From SIG299 sp051880375 (GTDB taxonomy: Bacteria > Bacillota > Clostridia > Lachnospirales > Lachnospiraceae), in assembly GCA_051880375.1 (NCBI GenBank), contig JBJENV010000036.1, positions 6,481 to 70,480 of the forward strand: 64,000 nucleotides of DNA, read 5' to 3'. Every line of letters begins with the position of its first letter. The first letter of the stretch is position 1. Shown one piece after another: positions 1 through 9,189 of this stretch. The notes under the pieces were generated by a model. That model did no database searches. It worked only from the letters and a program-made list of their open reading frames with translations, and had not been told where the DNA came from. The position numbers were made by a program, and so were the translations under genes.

Positions 1-1296
1 GAGGAAATTCTGGATTGGATAGAAGAACGGAATCGGAGTTTGCATGTAAAAATTAAGGAAATCCCGTTTTCAGAATGCGAAAAATGGGGATACGGACCGG
101 AGGGAACCATAAAGCACGAAAACGACGGATTCTTTGAGATATGCGGAATCAGGAAAGAACATAACGGAACGACAATTTCGGAGCAGCCGATTATTTTACA
201 GTACGAGATAGGATACCTTGGAATCTTATGCAAAAAAATAGACGGCGTTTTGAATTTTCTGATGCAGGCAAAGATTGAGCCCGGAAATGTAAATAAGATA
301 CAGATATCGCCTACGATACAGGCGACAAAGAGTAATTTTACCAGAAAGCACGGGGGAAAGCAGCCGGCATATCTGGAGTATTTCAGCGGACATAAGGGAG
401 TGTGCATTGTAGACCAGTTACAATCCGAGCAGGCATCCCGCTTTTTCCATAAAAGAAACCGTAACATCATTTTGTTCATCGAAGAGGACATAGAGATTCT
501 GCCGACGCACAAATGGATGACGTTAGGTCAGATAAAAGAGCTGATGAAGATAGATAATCTGGTTAACATGGATACCAGAACCGTACTATCCTGCATTCCG
601 TTTTGCATGAGCGAGGATTATCAGGGAAAAGCGAAGAATACTTTTTTTAAGTCGCTTTTGCAGGGAAGGGCGGAAATAAAGGAAGCCTTTCAGAAGCTGA
701 ATGATTACAAAATGTATAACGAATTTGAAACGAAGTTGATTCCGTTAAAGGAGTTAAAGGATTGGAAGGAAGATGCGTATGGCTGGAAGCATCGTAACGG
801 ATATTATTTTGAGATTATTTACTGTGCGATAGAGATAGAAGGAAGAGAAGTAAGAAAATGGGCACAACCGTTATTAAAGGCAAAAGGACATGCCTTGTTT
901 GGTCTTTTGACTTTTGTAGAGGAGGGCGTAAGAAAGTATATTGTTCAGGTATCGCAGGAAATCGGAAGCTTTGACACGGCGGAGTTTGGACCGACGCTGC
1001 AGTTAGAAAGCGGCTGGAGGGCGGAGAATGCTACCGACAGGGTACAGAAATTGTTCTTCACGGAATGGGAAAAGAGAGAAAACGTATTATGCGATGTATT
1101 GCTTTCGGAAGAGGGCGGACGCTTTTTTGAGGAAGAGAACAGGAACGTTATTATTGAAATAGAGAAGGAACAGTTAGAGGATATACCGGAAAATTATCTG
1201 ATTGTCAATTACCAGACCTTGAATCTGCTGGCGCAGTTTCCAAGCAGTTTGAATATTCAGCTAAGGAATCTGATTTCTTTAATTGATTACAGATAA
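1..1296 (+). CDS. NDP-hexose 2,3-dehydratase, 5' end outside window
   Basis: This enzyme family removes water across C2-C3 of TDP-4-keto-6-deoxyglucose, the first step to 2-deoxy sugars. The reading frame is open from base 1 (EEILDWIEERNRS precedes the first TTG at 40), so the N-terminus is missing. The family signature is clear in the first half: FFEICGIR, then AKIEPGN, then ISPTIQATKSN. The family consists of two related halves, and the second half here (YYFEIIYCAIEIEGREVR, then FGPTLQLESGW) is the weaker copy, as usual. It ends 40 bases before a ketoreductase that acts on the same intermediate, which supports the assignment. Sugar-nucleotide base and stereochemistry are inferred from the operon. 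Confidence 0.88.
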   Translation, partial: EEILDWIEERNRSLHVKIKEIPFSECEKWGYGPEGTIKHENDGFFEICGIRKEHNGTTISEQPIILQYEIGYLGILCKKIDGVLNFLMQAKIEPGNVNKIQISPTIQATKSNFTRKHGGKQPAYLEYFSGHKGVCIVDQLQSEQASRFFHKRNRNIILFIEEDIEILPTHKWMTLGQIKELMKIDNLVNMDTRTVLSCIPFCMSEDYQGKAKNTFFKSLLQGRAEIKEAFQKLNDYKMYNEFETKLIPLKELKDWKEDAYGWKHRNGYYFEIIYCAIEIEGREVRKWAQPLLKAKGHALFGLLTFVEEGVRKYIVQVSQEIGSFDTAEFGPTLQLESGWRAENATDRVQKLFFTEWEKRENVLCDVLLSEEGGRFFEEENRNVIIEIEKEQLEDIPENYLIVNYQTLNLLAQFPSSLNIQLRNLISLIDYR

Positions 1297-1336
1297 CAGA
1301 TGAAATCAAAGGAATCACACACAGGAGAGGATTAGC

Positions 1337-2290
1337 ATGATACGGTTAGGAATTATAGGAGCGGCGGACATTGCATACCGGAGATTTTTGCCGGCGCTTT
1401 GCAAAAATGAGTTCTTTGAATATGTGGGGGTTGCTTCTCACACGAGAGAAAAAGCGGAAAGAATACAGGAAGCGTTTCAGGGGGAAATCTTTGATTCTTA
1501 CGAAAAGCTGCTGGAGGATAGCCTTGTGGATGCCGTTTATCTGGCATTGCCTCCGGCGCTGCATTACCAATATGGGAAAAAGGTGCTGGAAGCAGGAAAA
1601 CACCTTTTCATGGAAAAGCCGTTTACGACAAGCTTAAAAGAAACAGAAGAGCTGTTGAAAATGGCAGCGGATCGCCATCTGGCGGTGCATGAGAACTATA
1701 TGTTTTTATACCATAAACAGTTAGATGCAGTGAAGCAGGAATTAAAAGAAGGGCAGATTGGAGAGGCACGTCTTTATCGTATCAGCTTTGGCTTTCCGTT
1801 TAGAGGAGAAAACGATTTCAGGTATCAGAAGGAACTGGGCGGCGGGGCATTGCTTGACTGTGGAGGCTATACATTACGTCTGGCGCAGGAGCTTTTAGGA
1901 GAGGTAAAGGTAGCGGCGTCTAAACAGTATCTGGATTCCGGGCGGCAGGTAGATTTGTATGGCGCGGCAACCGTAGAAGGGGAAACTGCAACGGCTCAGC
2001 TTGCATACGGAATGGATAATGAATATCGTTGTGAACTTGAAGTATGGGGAAGCAAAGGAATTTTGAAGGCAGAGAGAATTTTTACGGCGCCGTGTGATTT
2101 CCCGACCGTCTTATTGGAACAGAAGGGCGGAAAAACGGAGCGAAAAGAGGTTGGCTGTGACGATCAATTTTATAATTCCATCATGGAGTTTAAGCGTTTA
2201 ATAGACGACCAGGAAAAGCAAAACAAAAAGCGGGCTGAAATCAGAAAAACAGCGGAGCTTATAGAACAGATAAAAGGAGAACAGCAATGA
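1337..2290 (+). CDS. Gfo/Idh/MocA oxidoreductase, probable TDP-hexose 3-ketoreductase
   Basis: 317 aa. It has an N-terminal Rossmann fold with LGIIGAADIAYRRFLPAL (about residues 4-21) and the family motif MEKPFTTS near residue 92, where Glu-Lys-Pro places the catalytic Lys. In deoxysugar operons, proteins of this family next to a 2,3-dehydratase reduce the unstable 3-keto product with NADPH. The ribosome-binding site AGGAGAGGA lies 7 bases before the ATG. The end overlaps the aminotransferase start (ATGA at 2287-2290), so the two are translationally coupled. The exact substrate is inferred from context; the family alone would allow other sugar dehydrogenase roles. Confidence 0.85.
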   Translation: MIRLGIIGAADIAYRRFLPALCKNEFFEYVGVASHTREKAERIQEAFQGEIFDSYEKLLEDSLVDAVYLALPPALHYQYGKKVLEAGKHLFMEKPFTTSLKETEELLKMAADRHLAVHENYMFLYHKQLDAVKQELKEGQIGEARLYRISFGFPFRGENDFRYQKELGGGALLDCGGYTLRLAQELLGEVKVAASKQYLDSGRQVDLYGAATVEGETATAQLAYGMDNEYRCELEVWGSKGILKAERIFTAPCDFPTVLLEQKGGKTERKEVGCDDQFYNSIMEFKRLIDDQEKQNKKRAEIRKTAELIEQIKGEQQ

Positions 2291-3402
2291 AAAAAGCAAT
2301 TCAGGTTACCAGCGCTTCTATGCCTCCGAAAGAAGAATACGAAAGGGAAATTGCTTCTATCTGGGAGAACCATTGGCTGACACATACCGGTCCGAAGCAT
2401 CAGCAACTAGAGAAGGAATTGTGCAGCTATTTAAAGGTAGGACATACGGCACTGTTTTCGAACGGACATATGGCGCTTGAAATGGCGCTTCGTGTTTTAG
2501 GTTTAAAGGGCGAGGTCATTACAACACCGTTTACGTTTGCTTCTACCACGCAGGCGATTATGAATGTCGGGCTGACGCCGGTATTTTGTGATATTGAGGA
2601 GGAGCATTATACCTTAGATGCGTCCAAAATAGAAGCCCTGATTACGGATAAGACCTGTGCGATTCTTCCGGTACATGTTTATGGCAGCGTCTGCGACTAT
2701 AAAAAAATAGAAGAAATTGCGAAGAAGCATAACCTGAAGGTGATTTATGATGCAGCACATGCCTTTGGAGTCCTGGCAGACGGAACGGGCGTCGGGGAGC
2801 TTGGCGATATATCCATGTTCAGTTTTCATGCCACAAAGGTGTTTAATACGATTGAGGGCGGGGGACTGACATTTTCAGACGGAAAGCTTTCTAAGGAACT
2901 GGCGGCACTCAGGCAGTTTGGCATGTATGGAAAAGAGGATGCAGAAATGCTTGGAACAAATGCCAAAATGACAGAGTTTCAGGCTGCGATGGGATTATGT
3001 AATCTTAGGCATATAGAAGCGTACATTGAAAAAAGAAAACAGTGCGTAGAACGTTACTGGGAAAGACTGGACGGCTTGAAGGGGATACGCCTGTGGAGGG
3101 AGCAGGAGGGTGTCAAAGCAAACTATGCGTATTTTCCGGTTGTCTTTGAGAAAGCCATATGCGGAATTTCCCGTGACGAGGTTTGTGAGGCTTTAGCGAA
3201 AGAAGATATTTTTGCGAGGAAGTATTTTTACCCGATTACCTCGGAATTTACCATTTGCAAAAAGCTGTACCCGATACAGCCGACTCCGATTGCAAAGCGT
3301 ATTTCGGAGCAGGTTGTGACGCTTCCGCTTTACTCGGATTTACAGCTGGAAGAAGTAGATAGAATTTGTGATGTCATCATAAAACTGCTTGAAGAAAAGT
3401 AA
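2287..3402 (+). CDS. DegT/DnrJ/EryC1/StrS sugar aminotransferase
   Basis: 371 aa, the normal length for PLP-dependent nucleotide-sugar aminotransferases. The cofactor Asp lies in IYDAAHAFG (about residues 156-164) and the Schiff-base Lys in SFHATKVFNTIEGG (about residues 179-192). The HATKVFNTIEGG form is typical of VioA/WecE/FdtB-like enzymes acting on TDP-keto-deoxysugars. After the dehydratase and ketoreductase, the likely reaction is transamination at C4 to give a TDP-4-amino-2,4,6-trideoxyhexose with glutamate as donor. C3 transamination is a possible alternative. The gene starts inside the previous stop (4-bp overlap) and ends 15 bases before rfbA. Confidence 0.9.
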   Translation: MKKAIQVTSASMPPKEEYEREIASIWENHWLTHTGPKHQQLEKELCSYLKVGHTALFSNGHMALEMALRVLGLKGEVITTPFTFASTTQAIMNVGLTPVFCDIEEEHYTLDASKIEALITDKTCAILPVHVYGSVCDYKKIEEIAKKHNLKVIYDAAHAFGVLADGTGVGELGDISMFSFHATKVFNTIEGGGLTFSDGKLSKELAALRQFGMYGKEDAEMLGTNAKMTEFQAAMGLCNLRHIEAYIEKRKQCVERYWERLDGLKGIRLWREQEGVKANYAYFPVVFEKAICGISRDEVCEALAKEDIFARKYFYPITSEFTICKKLYPIQPTPIAKRISEQVVTLPLYSDLQLEEVDRICDVIIKLLEEK

Positions 3403-3417
3403 GGAGAACCAGAGAAA

Positions 3418-4287
3418 ATGAAGGGAATCATATTGGCAGGCGGAAAAGGCACCAGACTATATCCAATTACGCAGGTTGTTTCAAAGCAATTATTACCTAT
3501 CTATGATAAGCCGATGGTGTACTATCCGTTATCGACTTTAATGTTAGCGGGAATCAGGGAAATTCTGCTTATTTCCACACCGGAGGATATTGAGAACTAT
3601 CGCAGACTGTTGGGGGACGGTTCCAGACTGGGACTTGAAATCCAGTATAAGGTTCAGGAAAAGCCGAGAGGATTGGCAGATGCGTTTATTCTCGGAGAAG
3701 AATTTATAGGACAGGATAGCGTATGTCTGATTTTAGGGGATAATATCTTTTTTGGTCAGGATTTCAGCTCCCTTTTGGCGAAAGCGCAAAGTCAAAAGGA
3801 AGGCGCGGTTATTTTCGGATATCCGGTAAAAAATCCGAAAGCCTTTGGTGTCATTGAGTTTGATAAGGAAAAGAACGTTATTTCCATAGAAGAAAAACCA
3901 AAAGAACCGAAGTCGAATTACGCGGTTCCGGGACTTTATTTTTATGATAACGAGGTAGTCAAAATTGCAAAGGAAGTAAAACCGTCCGAGCGTGGTGAAA
4001 TTGAGATTACGGCAATTAATAATGCTTATTTGGAAAAGAGGAAGCTAAAGGTAGTATTAATGGGACGAGGCATGGCATGGCTGGATACGGGAACACCGAA
4101 AGGAATGCTAAAGGCTGCGGAGTATGTGGAAACCATTCAGTCGCGTCAGGGCTTTTATATCGCATGTCTGGAAGAAATCGCATGGCGGAAGGGCTTTATT
4201 ACCAAGGAACAGCTGATGAATCTGGGTAAAGAACTGAGAATGACAGATTACGGAAAGTATATTCTTTCCATGGAGGAGCAAATATGA
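3418..4287 (+). CDS. rfbA: Glucose-1-phosphate thymidylyltransferase
   Basis: 289 aa, full length for RmlA. It makes TDP-glucose from glucose-1-phosphate and dTTP, the entry to all TDP-deoxyhexoses. The N-terminal nucleotide-binding signature MKGIILAGGKGTRLYPIT is intact, followed by SKQLLPIYDKPMVYYPLS, and LGDNIFFG carries the metal-binding Asp. The RBS AAGGAGA lies 11 bases upstream. The stop overlaps the WbqC start (ATGA at 4284-4287). This is the last gene of the GC-richer 5' part of the operon; the following six genes are visibly richer in AT. Confidence 0.97.
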   Translation: MKGIILAGGKGTRLYPITQVVSKQLLPIYDKPMVYYPLSTLMLAGIREILLISTPEDIENYRRLLGDGSRLGLEIQYKVQEKPRGLADAFILGEEFIGQDSVCLILGDNIFFGQDFSSLLAKAQSQKEGAVIFGYPVKNPKAFGVIEFDKEKNVISIEEKPKEPKSNYAVPGLYFYDNEVVKIAKEVKPSERGEIEITAINNAYLEKRKLKVVLMGRGMAWLDTGTPKGMLKAAEYVETIQSRQGFYIACLEEIAWRKGFITKEQLMNLGKELRMTDYGKYILSMEEQI

Positions 4288-4982
4288 AATTAGGGATTAT
4301 GCAACCATATTTTGTGCCGTATATCGGATACTGGCAATTGTTAAATGCGGTGGATAAGTACGTTGTATATGATGATGTGAACTTTATTAAAGGAGGTTGG
4401 ATTAATAGAAATCGCATATTAGTATCGGGAAATGCTCAATATTTTAATTTAAAAATGTCTGGGGCAAGCTCAAATAAACTTATCAACGAGGTAGAGGTCG
4501 CAGATGATGCAGTGTATATGAAGAAAATGTTAAAGACATTAGAGGGCAGTTATAAAAAGGCTCCGTACTTTAATGCAGTATATGCATTGATGGAAAAAAT
4601 ACTAAGTAATAACCAAAAAAATATTGCAAAGTTTTTATATGATCATATGGTAGAGATTTGCAGATACTTAGATATAAATACAGAGATTATCTTATCATCT
4701 GAGATTCACAAAAATATGGAACTTAAAGCAGAGGATAAGATACTAGACATATGTCAGCGCCTTCGTGCAGATGAGTATTTTAATACGGCAAGTGGCATGA
4801 AATTATACTCGAAAGAACGTTTTGCTACAAATGGAATTCTTTTGAATTTTGTGAAATCAGATGCTATAGTGTATGAACAATTTTCAAACGAATTTTGTGC
4901 TAATTTGTCGATTATTGATGTAATGATGTTTAACTCAAAAGATGAGATTAGAGAACTGTTAAGTAGGTATACGTTATTATGA
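4284..4982 (+). CDS. WbqC-like family protein
   Basis: 232 aa, the usual length for the WbqC family found in O-antigen and capsule clusters. Its biochemical role is not settled. The family start is recognisable: MKLGIMQPYFVPYIGYWQLL, then DKYVVYDDVNFIKGGWINRN. No membrane segment is seen. It is translationally coupled to rfbA upstream and to the PLP-fold gene downstream (4-bp overlaps on both sides). Codon use shifts to AT-rich here (many ATA, AGA, AAT), so it is the first gene of a cassette of different composition. A role in decorating or transferring the aminosugar is inference only. Confidence 0.85.
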   Translation: MKLGIMQPYFVPYIGYWQLLNAVDKYVVYDDVNFIKGGWINRNRILVSGNAQYFNLKMSGASSNKLINEVEVADDAVYMKKMLKTLEGSYKKAPYFNAVYALMEKILSNNQKNIAKFLYDHMVEICRYLDINTEIILSSEIHKNMELKAEDKILDICQRLRADEYFNTASGMKLYSKERFATNGILLNFVKSDAIVYEQFSNEFCANLSIIDVMMFNSKDEIRELLSRYTLL

Positions 4983-5899
4983 TGGAAATAGGCGGTTATT
5001 TTGAACTTGAGTTATCATATTCAAATGAATATCACGAAAATGGAATAAAACTTAATTCTGCAAGGAATTGTTTGCGCCAGTTAATTGCAACCCACAAAAT
5101 TAGAAAAATATATGTGCCGGCATTTACATGTCCGGTAGTTTGGGATGCAATAAAAAAAGAAGATTGTGAGATGGTTTTCTATAGATTAGACGATAAGATG
5201 ATGCCAGAGGTAGATTTGGATAGTCAAGAATGGGTATTGTATACTAATTATTTTGGGGTATGTGATAAAAATATCATTGAAATGAAGAGAAGATATCCAA
5301 AACTAATTGTTGATCAAGCGCAGGCTTTTTATGGACCAGTTACAGAAAACTGTTTCTTTTCACCAAGAAAGTTTTTTGGTGTGCCTGACGGCGGTATTGT
5401 TTATTCTTCTGAAAGTGCCAAGGTTTGTCTGGAACAAAGTGAATCTGCGGGTAGGATGCTGCATCTGTTACAACGGATAGAAACGGGAGCGTCGTATAGT
5501 TATCAGACATTTTTACGTAATGAGGAAGAATTGGGAAGAGAACCGCTTAAGAAAATGTCACTATTAACGTCAAGATTACTGCATAGTATTAATTATGAAA
5601 AGGTAAAAAATGTGAGAAAGAGTAATTTCAACTATATACATCAGAGTCTAAAAGATAGGAACGAATTTATAATTGATGAGGAGTCTTTTGCAGTAGCAAT
5701 GGTATATCCGTATTTAGTAAAAAATGGAAGTGAAATAAAGAAGCGGCTTATTGAGAGTAATATATATGTTGCAACTTATTGGAAAGGACAACAAGATACT
5801 GGTATTGGTCATGAGCTAGAAGAACGGTTAGTAGCAATACCGATAGATCAGAGATATTCTACAGTGGAGTTGCAGCGAGTTTTGCAAATTATTAATTAA
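4979..5899 (+). CDS. Compact DegT-like PLP-fold protein of unknown function
   Basis: 306 aa, about 60-70 residues shorter than a normal DegT aminotransferase. Three core features align with the family: a start like LNSARNCLRQLI, the Asp of LIVDQAQAFYGP (D112), and a lysine in FFSPRKFFGVPDGG (K131) six residues before Gly-Gly, exactly the spacing of the catalytic Lys in the neighbouring aminotransferase. A PLP enzyme is therefore plausible. The sequence between these points is poorly conserved and the C-terminal half is not recognisable. It could act on the aminosugar or on a small acyl donor. It starts inside the wbqC stop (4-bp overlap). Confidence 0.6.
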   Translation: MMEIGGYFELELSYSNEYHENGIKLNSARNCLRQLIATHKIRKIYVPAFTCPVVWDAIKKEDCEMVFYRLDDKMMPEVDLDSQEWVLYTNYFGVCDKNIIEMKRRYPKLIVDQAQAFYGPVTENCFFSPRKFFGVPDGGIVYSSESAKVCLEQSESAGRMLHLLQRIETGASYSYQTFLRNEEELGREPLKKMSLLTSRLLHSINYEKVKNVRKSNFNYIHQSLKDRNEFIIDEESFAVAMVYPYLVKNGSEIKKRLIESNIYVATYWKGQQDTGIGHELEERLVAIPIDQRYSTVELQRVLQIIN

Positions 5900-5925
5900 T
5901 AAATTGAAAGGATGCAGAGGTTATT

Positions 5926-6858
5926 ATGAATAAAGCAAAAGTGGTTATTACGGATAATATTTTTCCGGATTTGGATATAGAGAAAAAAATGTTAGATGAA
6001 ATAGGTGCGGAACTTGTTCTTGTGCCAAAGGGGGAATCGGTAAAAGAATATGTTCGTGATGCGGATGCAGTTATAAATACTTATGTACAGATGACAGAAG
6101 AAATTATTGATACGATGGAGCGTTGTCGATTAATTATTCGTAACGGAATAGGAATTGACACGATAGATGTCGAGGCATGCAAAAAACGTGGAATTATGGT
6201 GTCAAACATTCCACATTATTGTTCTGATGAGGCAGCGACACATACTTTCATGCTTCTTTTAGCAACGTGTAGAAAATTGAAAAAATTAAGCAATTCTGTA
6301 GCAAATGGTGTTTGGGATGTAAAGGTAGCTGCACCTATCTATTCTTTGAATGGGAAGACACTGGGGTTAATAGGATTTGGTAAAATACCTAGATTGATTG
6401 CAGAGAAAGCGAGAATGTTTGGCTTAAACTTAGTTGCATTTGACCCATACGTATCAAGTGCAGAGATGTATGGCTACATGGTAAAAAAAGTTAGTTTTGA
6501 AGAAATATTAGCGGTCAGTGATGTGATATCCATACATTGTCCGTTAAATAATGAAACGAGGGGAATGTTCTGTCTAGAGACATTCGGTAGAATGAAGAAA
6601 ACTGCATTCATAATTAATGCGGCAAGAGGACCGATAATTAGTGAATCGGACCTTGTAATTGCATTGGAGAAAGGTTTAATTGCGGGAGCCGGATTGGATG
6701 TATTAACGGAGGACAGAATAGATAAGAGTAATCCGTTATTAAAGATGGAGAATGTAATAATTACCCCTCATGCTGCATGGTATAGTGAGGAAGCAATGGA
6801 GTGCAGAAGAATACAAACGATGGAAAGAGTAATTGATGTATTAAAGGTGAATAAATAA
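5926..6858 (+). CDS. D-isomer-specific 2-hydroxyacid dehydrogenase
   Basis: 310 aa, normal for NAD-dependent D-2-hydroxyacid dehydrogenases. The substrate domain has VINTYVQMTEE and RNGIGIDTIDVEACKKRG. The NAD loop reads LIGFGKIPRLIAEK with an acidic residue at the next strand end (AFDPYV). Catalytic Arg lies in NAARGPII and catalytic His in TPHAAWYS. One oddity is that the third Gly of GxGxxG is replaced by Pro (GFGKIP). Within a polysaccharide operon, such an enzyme most likely makes or uses a small hydroxy or keto acid, possibly an acyl group for the amino sugar (inference). RBS GAAAGGATG lies upstream. Confidence 0.88.
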   Translation: MNKAKVVITDNIFPDLDIEKKMLDEIGAELVLVPKGESVKEYVRDADAVINTYVQMTEEIIDTMERCRLIIRNGIGIDTIDVEACKKRGIMVSNIPHYCSDEAATHTFMLLLATCRKLKKLSNSVANGVWDVKVAAPIYSLNGKTLGLIGFGKIPRLIAEKARMFGLNLVAFDPYVSSAEMYGYMVKKVSFEEILAVSDVISIHCPLNNETRGMFCLETFGRMKKTAFIINAARGPIISESDLVIALEKGLIAGAGLDVLTEDRIDKSNPLLKMENVIITPHAAWYSEEAMECRRIQTMERVIDVLKVNK

Positions 6859-6897
6859 AATACAGAAGTGTTAAGTATAGAAGGGAAATAAACTGGT

Positions 6898-9111
6898 ATG
6901 GAATGGATTCATATTTTTGAAAATGAACAAATTCAAATGCGAGAATTGGTTCGAAGTATTAAGCAAGTCAAAGGGAAAATAACCCATTCGATTTATATGC
7001 CGCGAATAAATAACCTAAATTTGCATGACAAAGAAGTTCAGCTTTTTGATATGGATAAAGTTGGACTTGATGCTTTATTTACGAGGTTGGAAGCAGCCGA
7101 TTGTATTGTATGGCATGGATTTTTATGGAATAGAGGGTTTGTATTAAAACTTTTTCTGAAGAAAAAAATACTAAAAAAATCAATTTGGCATATAACATAT
7201 GGTGATATTCTATACAAGAAATATTCTGGACATAATCCGATTAAAAAAATGTATTATAATATAAAAGAGTTTATAAAGGGTTCAATGAAGGCGTATGTTG
7301 TAGATACATGGGAAGATTATTATCGGGTAAAAAATAATTACGGTGAGAGTAAATCTGTTTTTTTGGCAGGAACACCTTTTGAAAGAAAACTCATTTATGA
7401 GTTAAAAAAATGGGAAAGAGGTTCAGTAAAAGAGAAAACAGTAAATGTGCTTATTGGAAATGGTAATTATCCTGAAAATCAGCACGCAAAGATAATAGAA
7501 CTTTTATCTAAATTTATGTATGAAAATATAAAAGTTCATATACCACTGTATGGGTCGGGACTAAACGGTAATTATGCAAAGAAAGTTAAAGCATTTGCAA
7601 GAAGAATATTTTCGCATAAGGTTGTTTTTTATGAAAAAGAAATGGATGCAAAAGATTACGTTAATTTTTTGGGGAAAATTGATGTTGCGATTTATTTTTC
7701 TGATATAAATAATGCGGTAAGAGATATTTTGATTTTGCGTTATTTGGGTAAAAAGGTGTATGTAGCAGATAAACTCAGGAAAAATTATCAGTTATCTGAT
7801 GTAGAAAATGGATTGGCGCATATTAGTGATTTATCTGCAATCAAATTTCCTTATTTTGTAAATTATATACGAAATGATAAAAATATAAGTACATCTTTAC
7901 CGCAGGTATTTCAACCTCGTATTGTTCATGAAAAAGTCATGAAAAGAATAGAGACTTTTGATCATTTTCAAGGCTGGGAAGAAGTGGTACGCTATGTAAG
8001 GGGAGAAAAAAAATCAGAGACAACACAGATTAAATACTTGCATTTAATTCCACCACGATATAATTTGATATATCCCTTCATGGAATTATGCCAAAAACAT
8101 TTTTTTGAAAATCAGCATCATTTTCAAGTGACCACTCATCGTTTAGACTATGCTCCGGGGTTGGTTTCGCAACCATATACTGAATTTGAGATAGGGAAAA
8201 ATGTATGGCAAAGAACAAATCATATATTTAGAAAAATGAAAGCAGCGGATAGTGTAATATTGCACAGTTTGTATCTTTCAAGGTGGGAGTTATTGCGTTT
8301 GGCGTTTTCTCCTGCAATATTAAGAAAAACAGCATGGATTGAATGGGGAAAAGATTTGTATAATTATAAAAAAGAGGACAAATCGTTAAAAGCAATAATC
8401 CATAATTATATTCATACAAGAATTCGAGAAAATGTAAGCTATTTTGTTTCTATATTTCCACCGGATGAGCAAGTGTTTCGTAAGAATTTTAAAAATAGAG
8501 CTCCAATTTTTCAGACCAGCTATGTTGCATATAACTCGATTGAATTGTTGGAAAAGACACGACCTAAAACGAAAAGGCAGGGAGTAGTTAGAGTGCAAGT
8601 AGCTCATAGTTGTAATGTGTGGAATAATCATTTTGATATCTTAAATGCATTAGCGCATCTAAAATATTCAAGAATAGAACTGGTTATCCCATTAAGTACA
8701 GGAGCGCCAATTGAAAATAAAAAGAAAGTATCAACTTATGCAAAAACATTATTTGGGCATAAGGCAAAATTTCTTTGGGACGAGATGGATAAAGAAGGTT
8801 ATTTTAAATTTTTATGGTCTGTGGATATTGCTGTATTCTGGTTAGAACGGCAAGCTGCTTTGGGCAATATTCTACGTCTTTTGTATATGGGGAAAAAAGT
8901 TTTTTTGCCAAAGGATTCAGTGATGTATGACTTCTTTGTCGAAAATGGTGTGGAGATTTATGATAGCAAAAAAATTCCGGAAATGACTTATGAAGAATTC
9001 GTTGCACCATTGAAGAAACCAACGCCGGATCCATTTATTGTTAAGATGATGAATGAGCAAAGTTTAGTAGATTCATGGCAACAGATTTTTTCAGCACTGG
9101 ATAAAAAATGA
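6898..9111 (+). CDS. Tandem WecF-type (Fuc4NAc transferase) glycosyltransferase, two domains
   Basis: 737 aa, about twice the length of WecF (TDP-Fuc4NAc:lipid II transferase, roughly 360 aa). Two homologous halves can be aligned by eye. Half 1 has IVWHGFLW (70-77), IWHITYGDILY (96-106), VLIGNGN (184-190), VHIPLYGSG (213-221) and LGKKVYV (283-289). Half 2 has VILHSLYL (453-460), AWIEWGKDLY (479-488), VQVAHSCNVWNNH (566-578), LVIPLSTG (595-602) and MGKKVFL (664-670). The joint is near residue 372 (RGEKKSET). No membrane segment is seen, so it is probably peripheral on the cytoplasmic face. A TDP-4-aminosugar donor made by this operon fits the family. It may add two residues, or one half may be inactive; half 2 keeps the better motifs. 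Confidence 0.8.
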   Translation: MEWIHIFENEQIQMRELVRSIKQVKGKITHSIYMPRINNLNLHDKEVQLFDMDKVGLDALFTRLEAADCIVWHGFLWNRGFVLKLFLKKKILKKSIWHITYGDILYKKYSGHNPIKKMYYNIKEFIKGSMKAYVVDTWEDYYRVKNNYGESKSVFLAGTPFERKLIYELKKWERGSVKEKTVNVLIGNGNYPENQHAKIIELLSKFMYENIKVHIPLYGSGLNGNYAKKVKAFARRIFSHKVVFYEKEMDAKDYVNFLGKIDVAIYFSDINNAVRDILILRYLGKKVYVADKLRKNYQLSDVENGLAHISDLSAIKFPYFVNYIRNDKNISTSLPQVFQPRIVHEKVMKRIETFDHFQGWEEVVRYVRGEKKSETTQIKYLHLIPPRYNLIYPFMELCQKHFFENQHHFQVTTHRLDYAPGLVSQPYTEFEIGKNVWQRTNHIFRKMKAADSVILHSLYLSRWELLRLAFSPAILRKTAWIEWGKDLYNYKKEDKSLKAIIHNYIHTRIRENVSYFVSIFPPDEQVFRKNFKNRAPIFQTSYVAYNSIELLEKTRPKTKRQGVVRVQVAHSCNVWNNHFDILNALAHLKYSRIELVIPLSTGAPIENKKKVSTYAKTLFGHKAKFLWDEMDKEGYFKFLWSVDIAVFWLERQAALGNILRLLYMGKKVFLPKDSVMYDFFVENGVEIYDSKKIPEMTYEEFVAPLKKPTPDPFIVKMMNEQSLVDSWQQIFSALDKK

Positions 9112-9189
9112 TTGCTGTATTGTACGGGGGCACATTCTATCATTATAGGTAATATTAGTTAACGCTAATGTTGAAAGGAGTAATAGATA

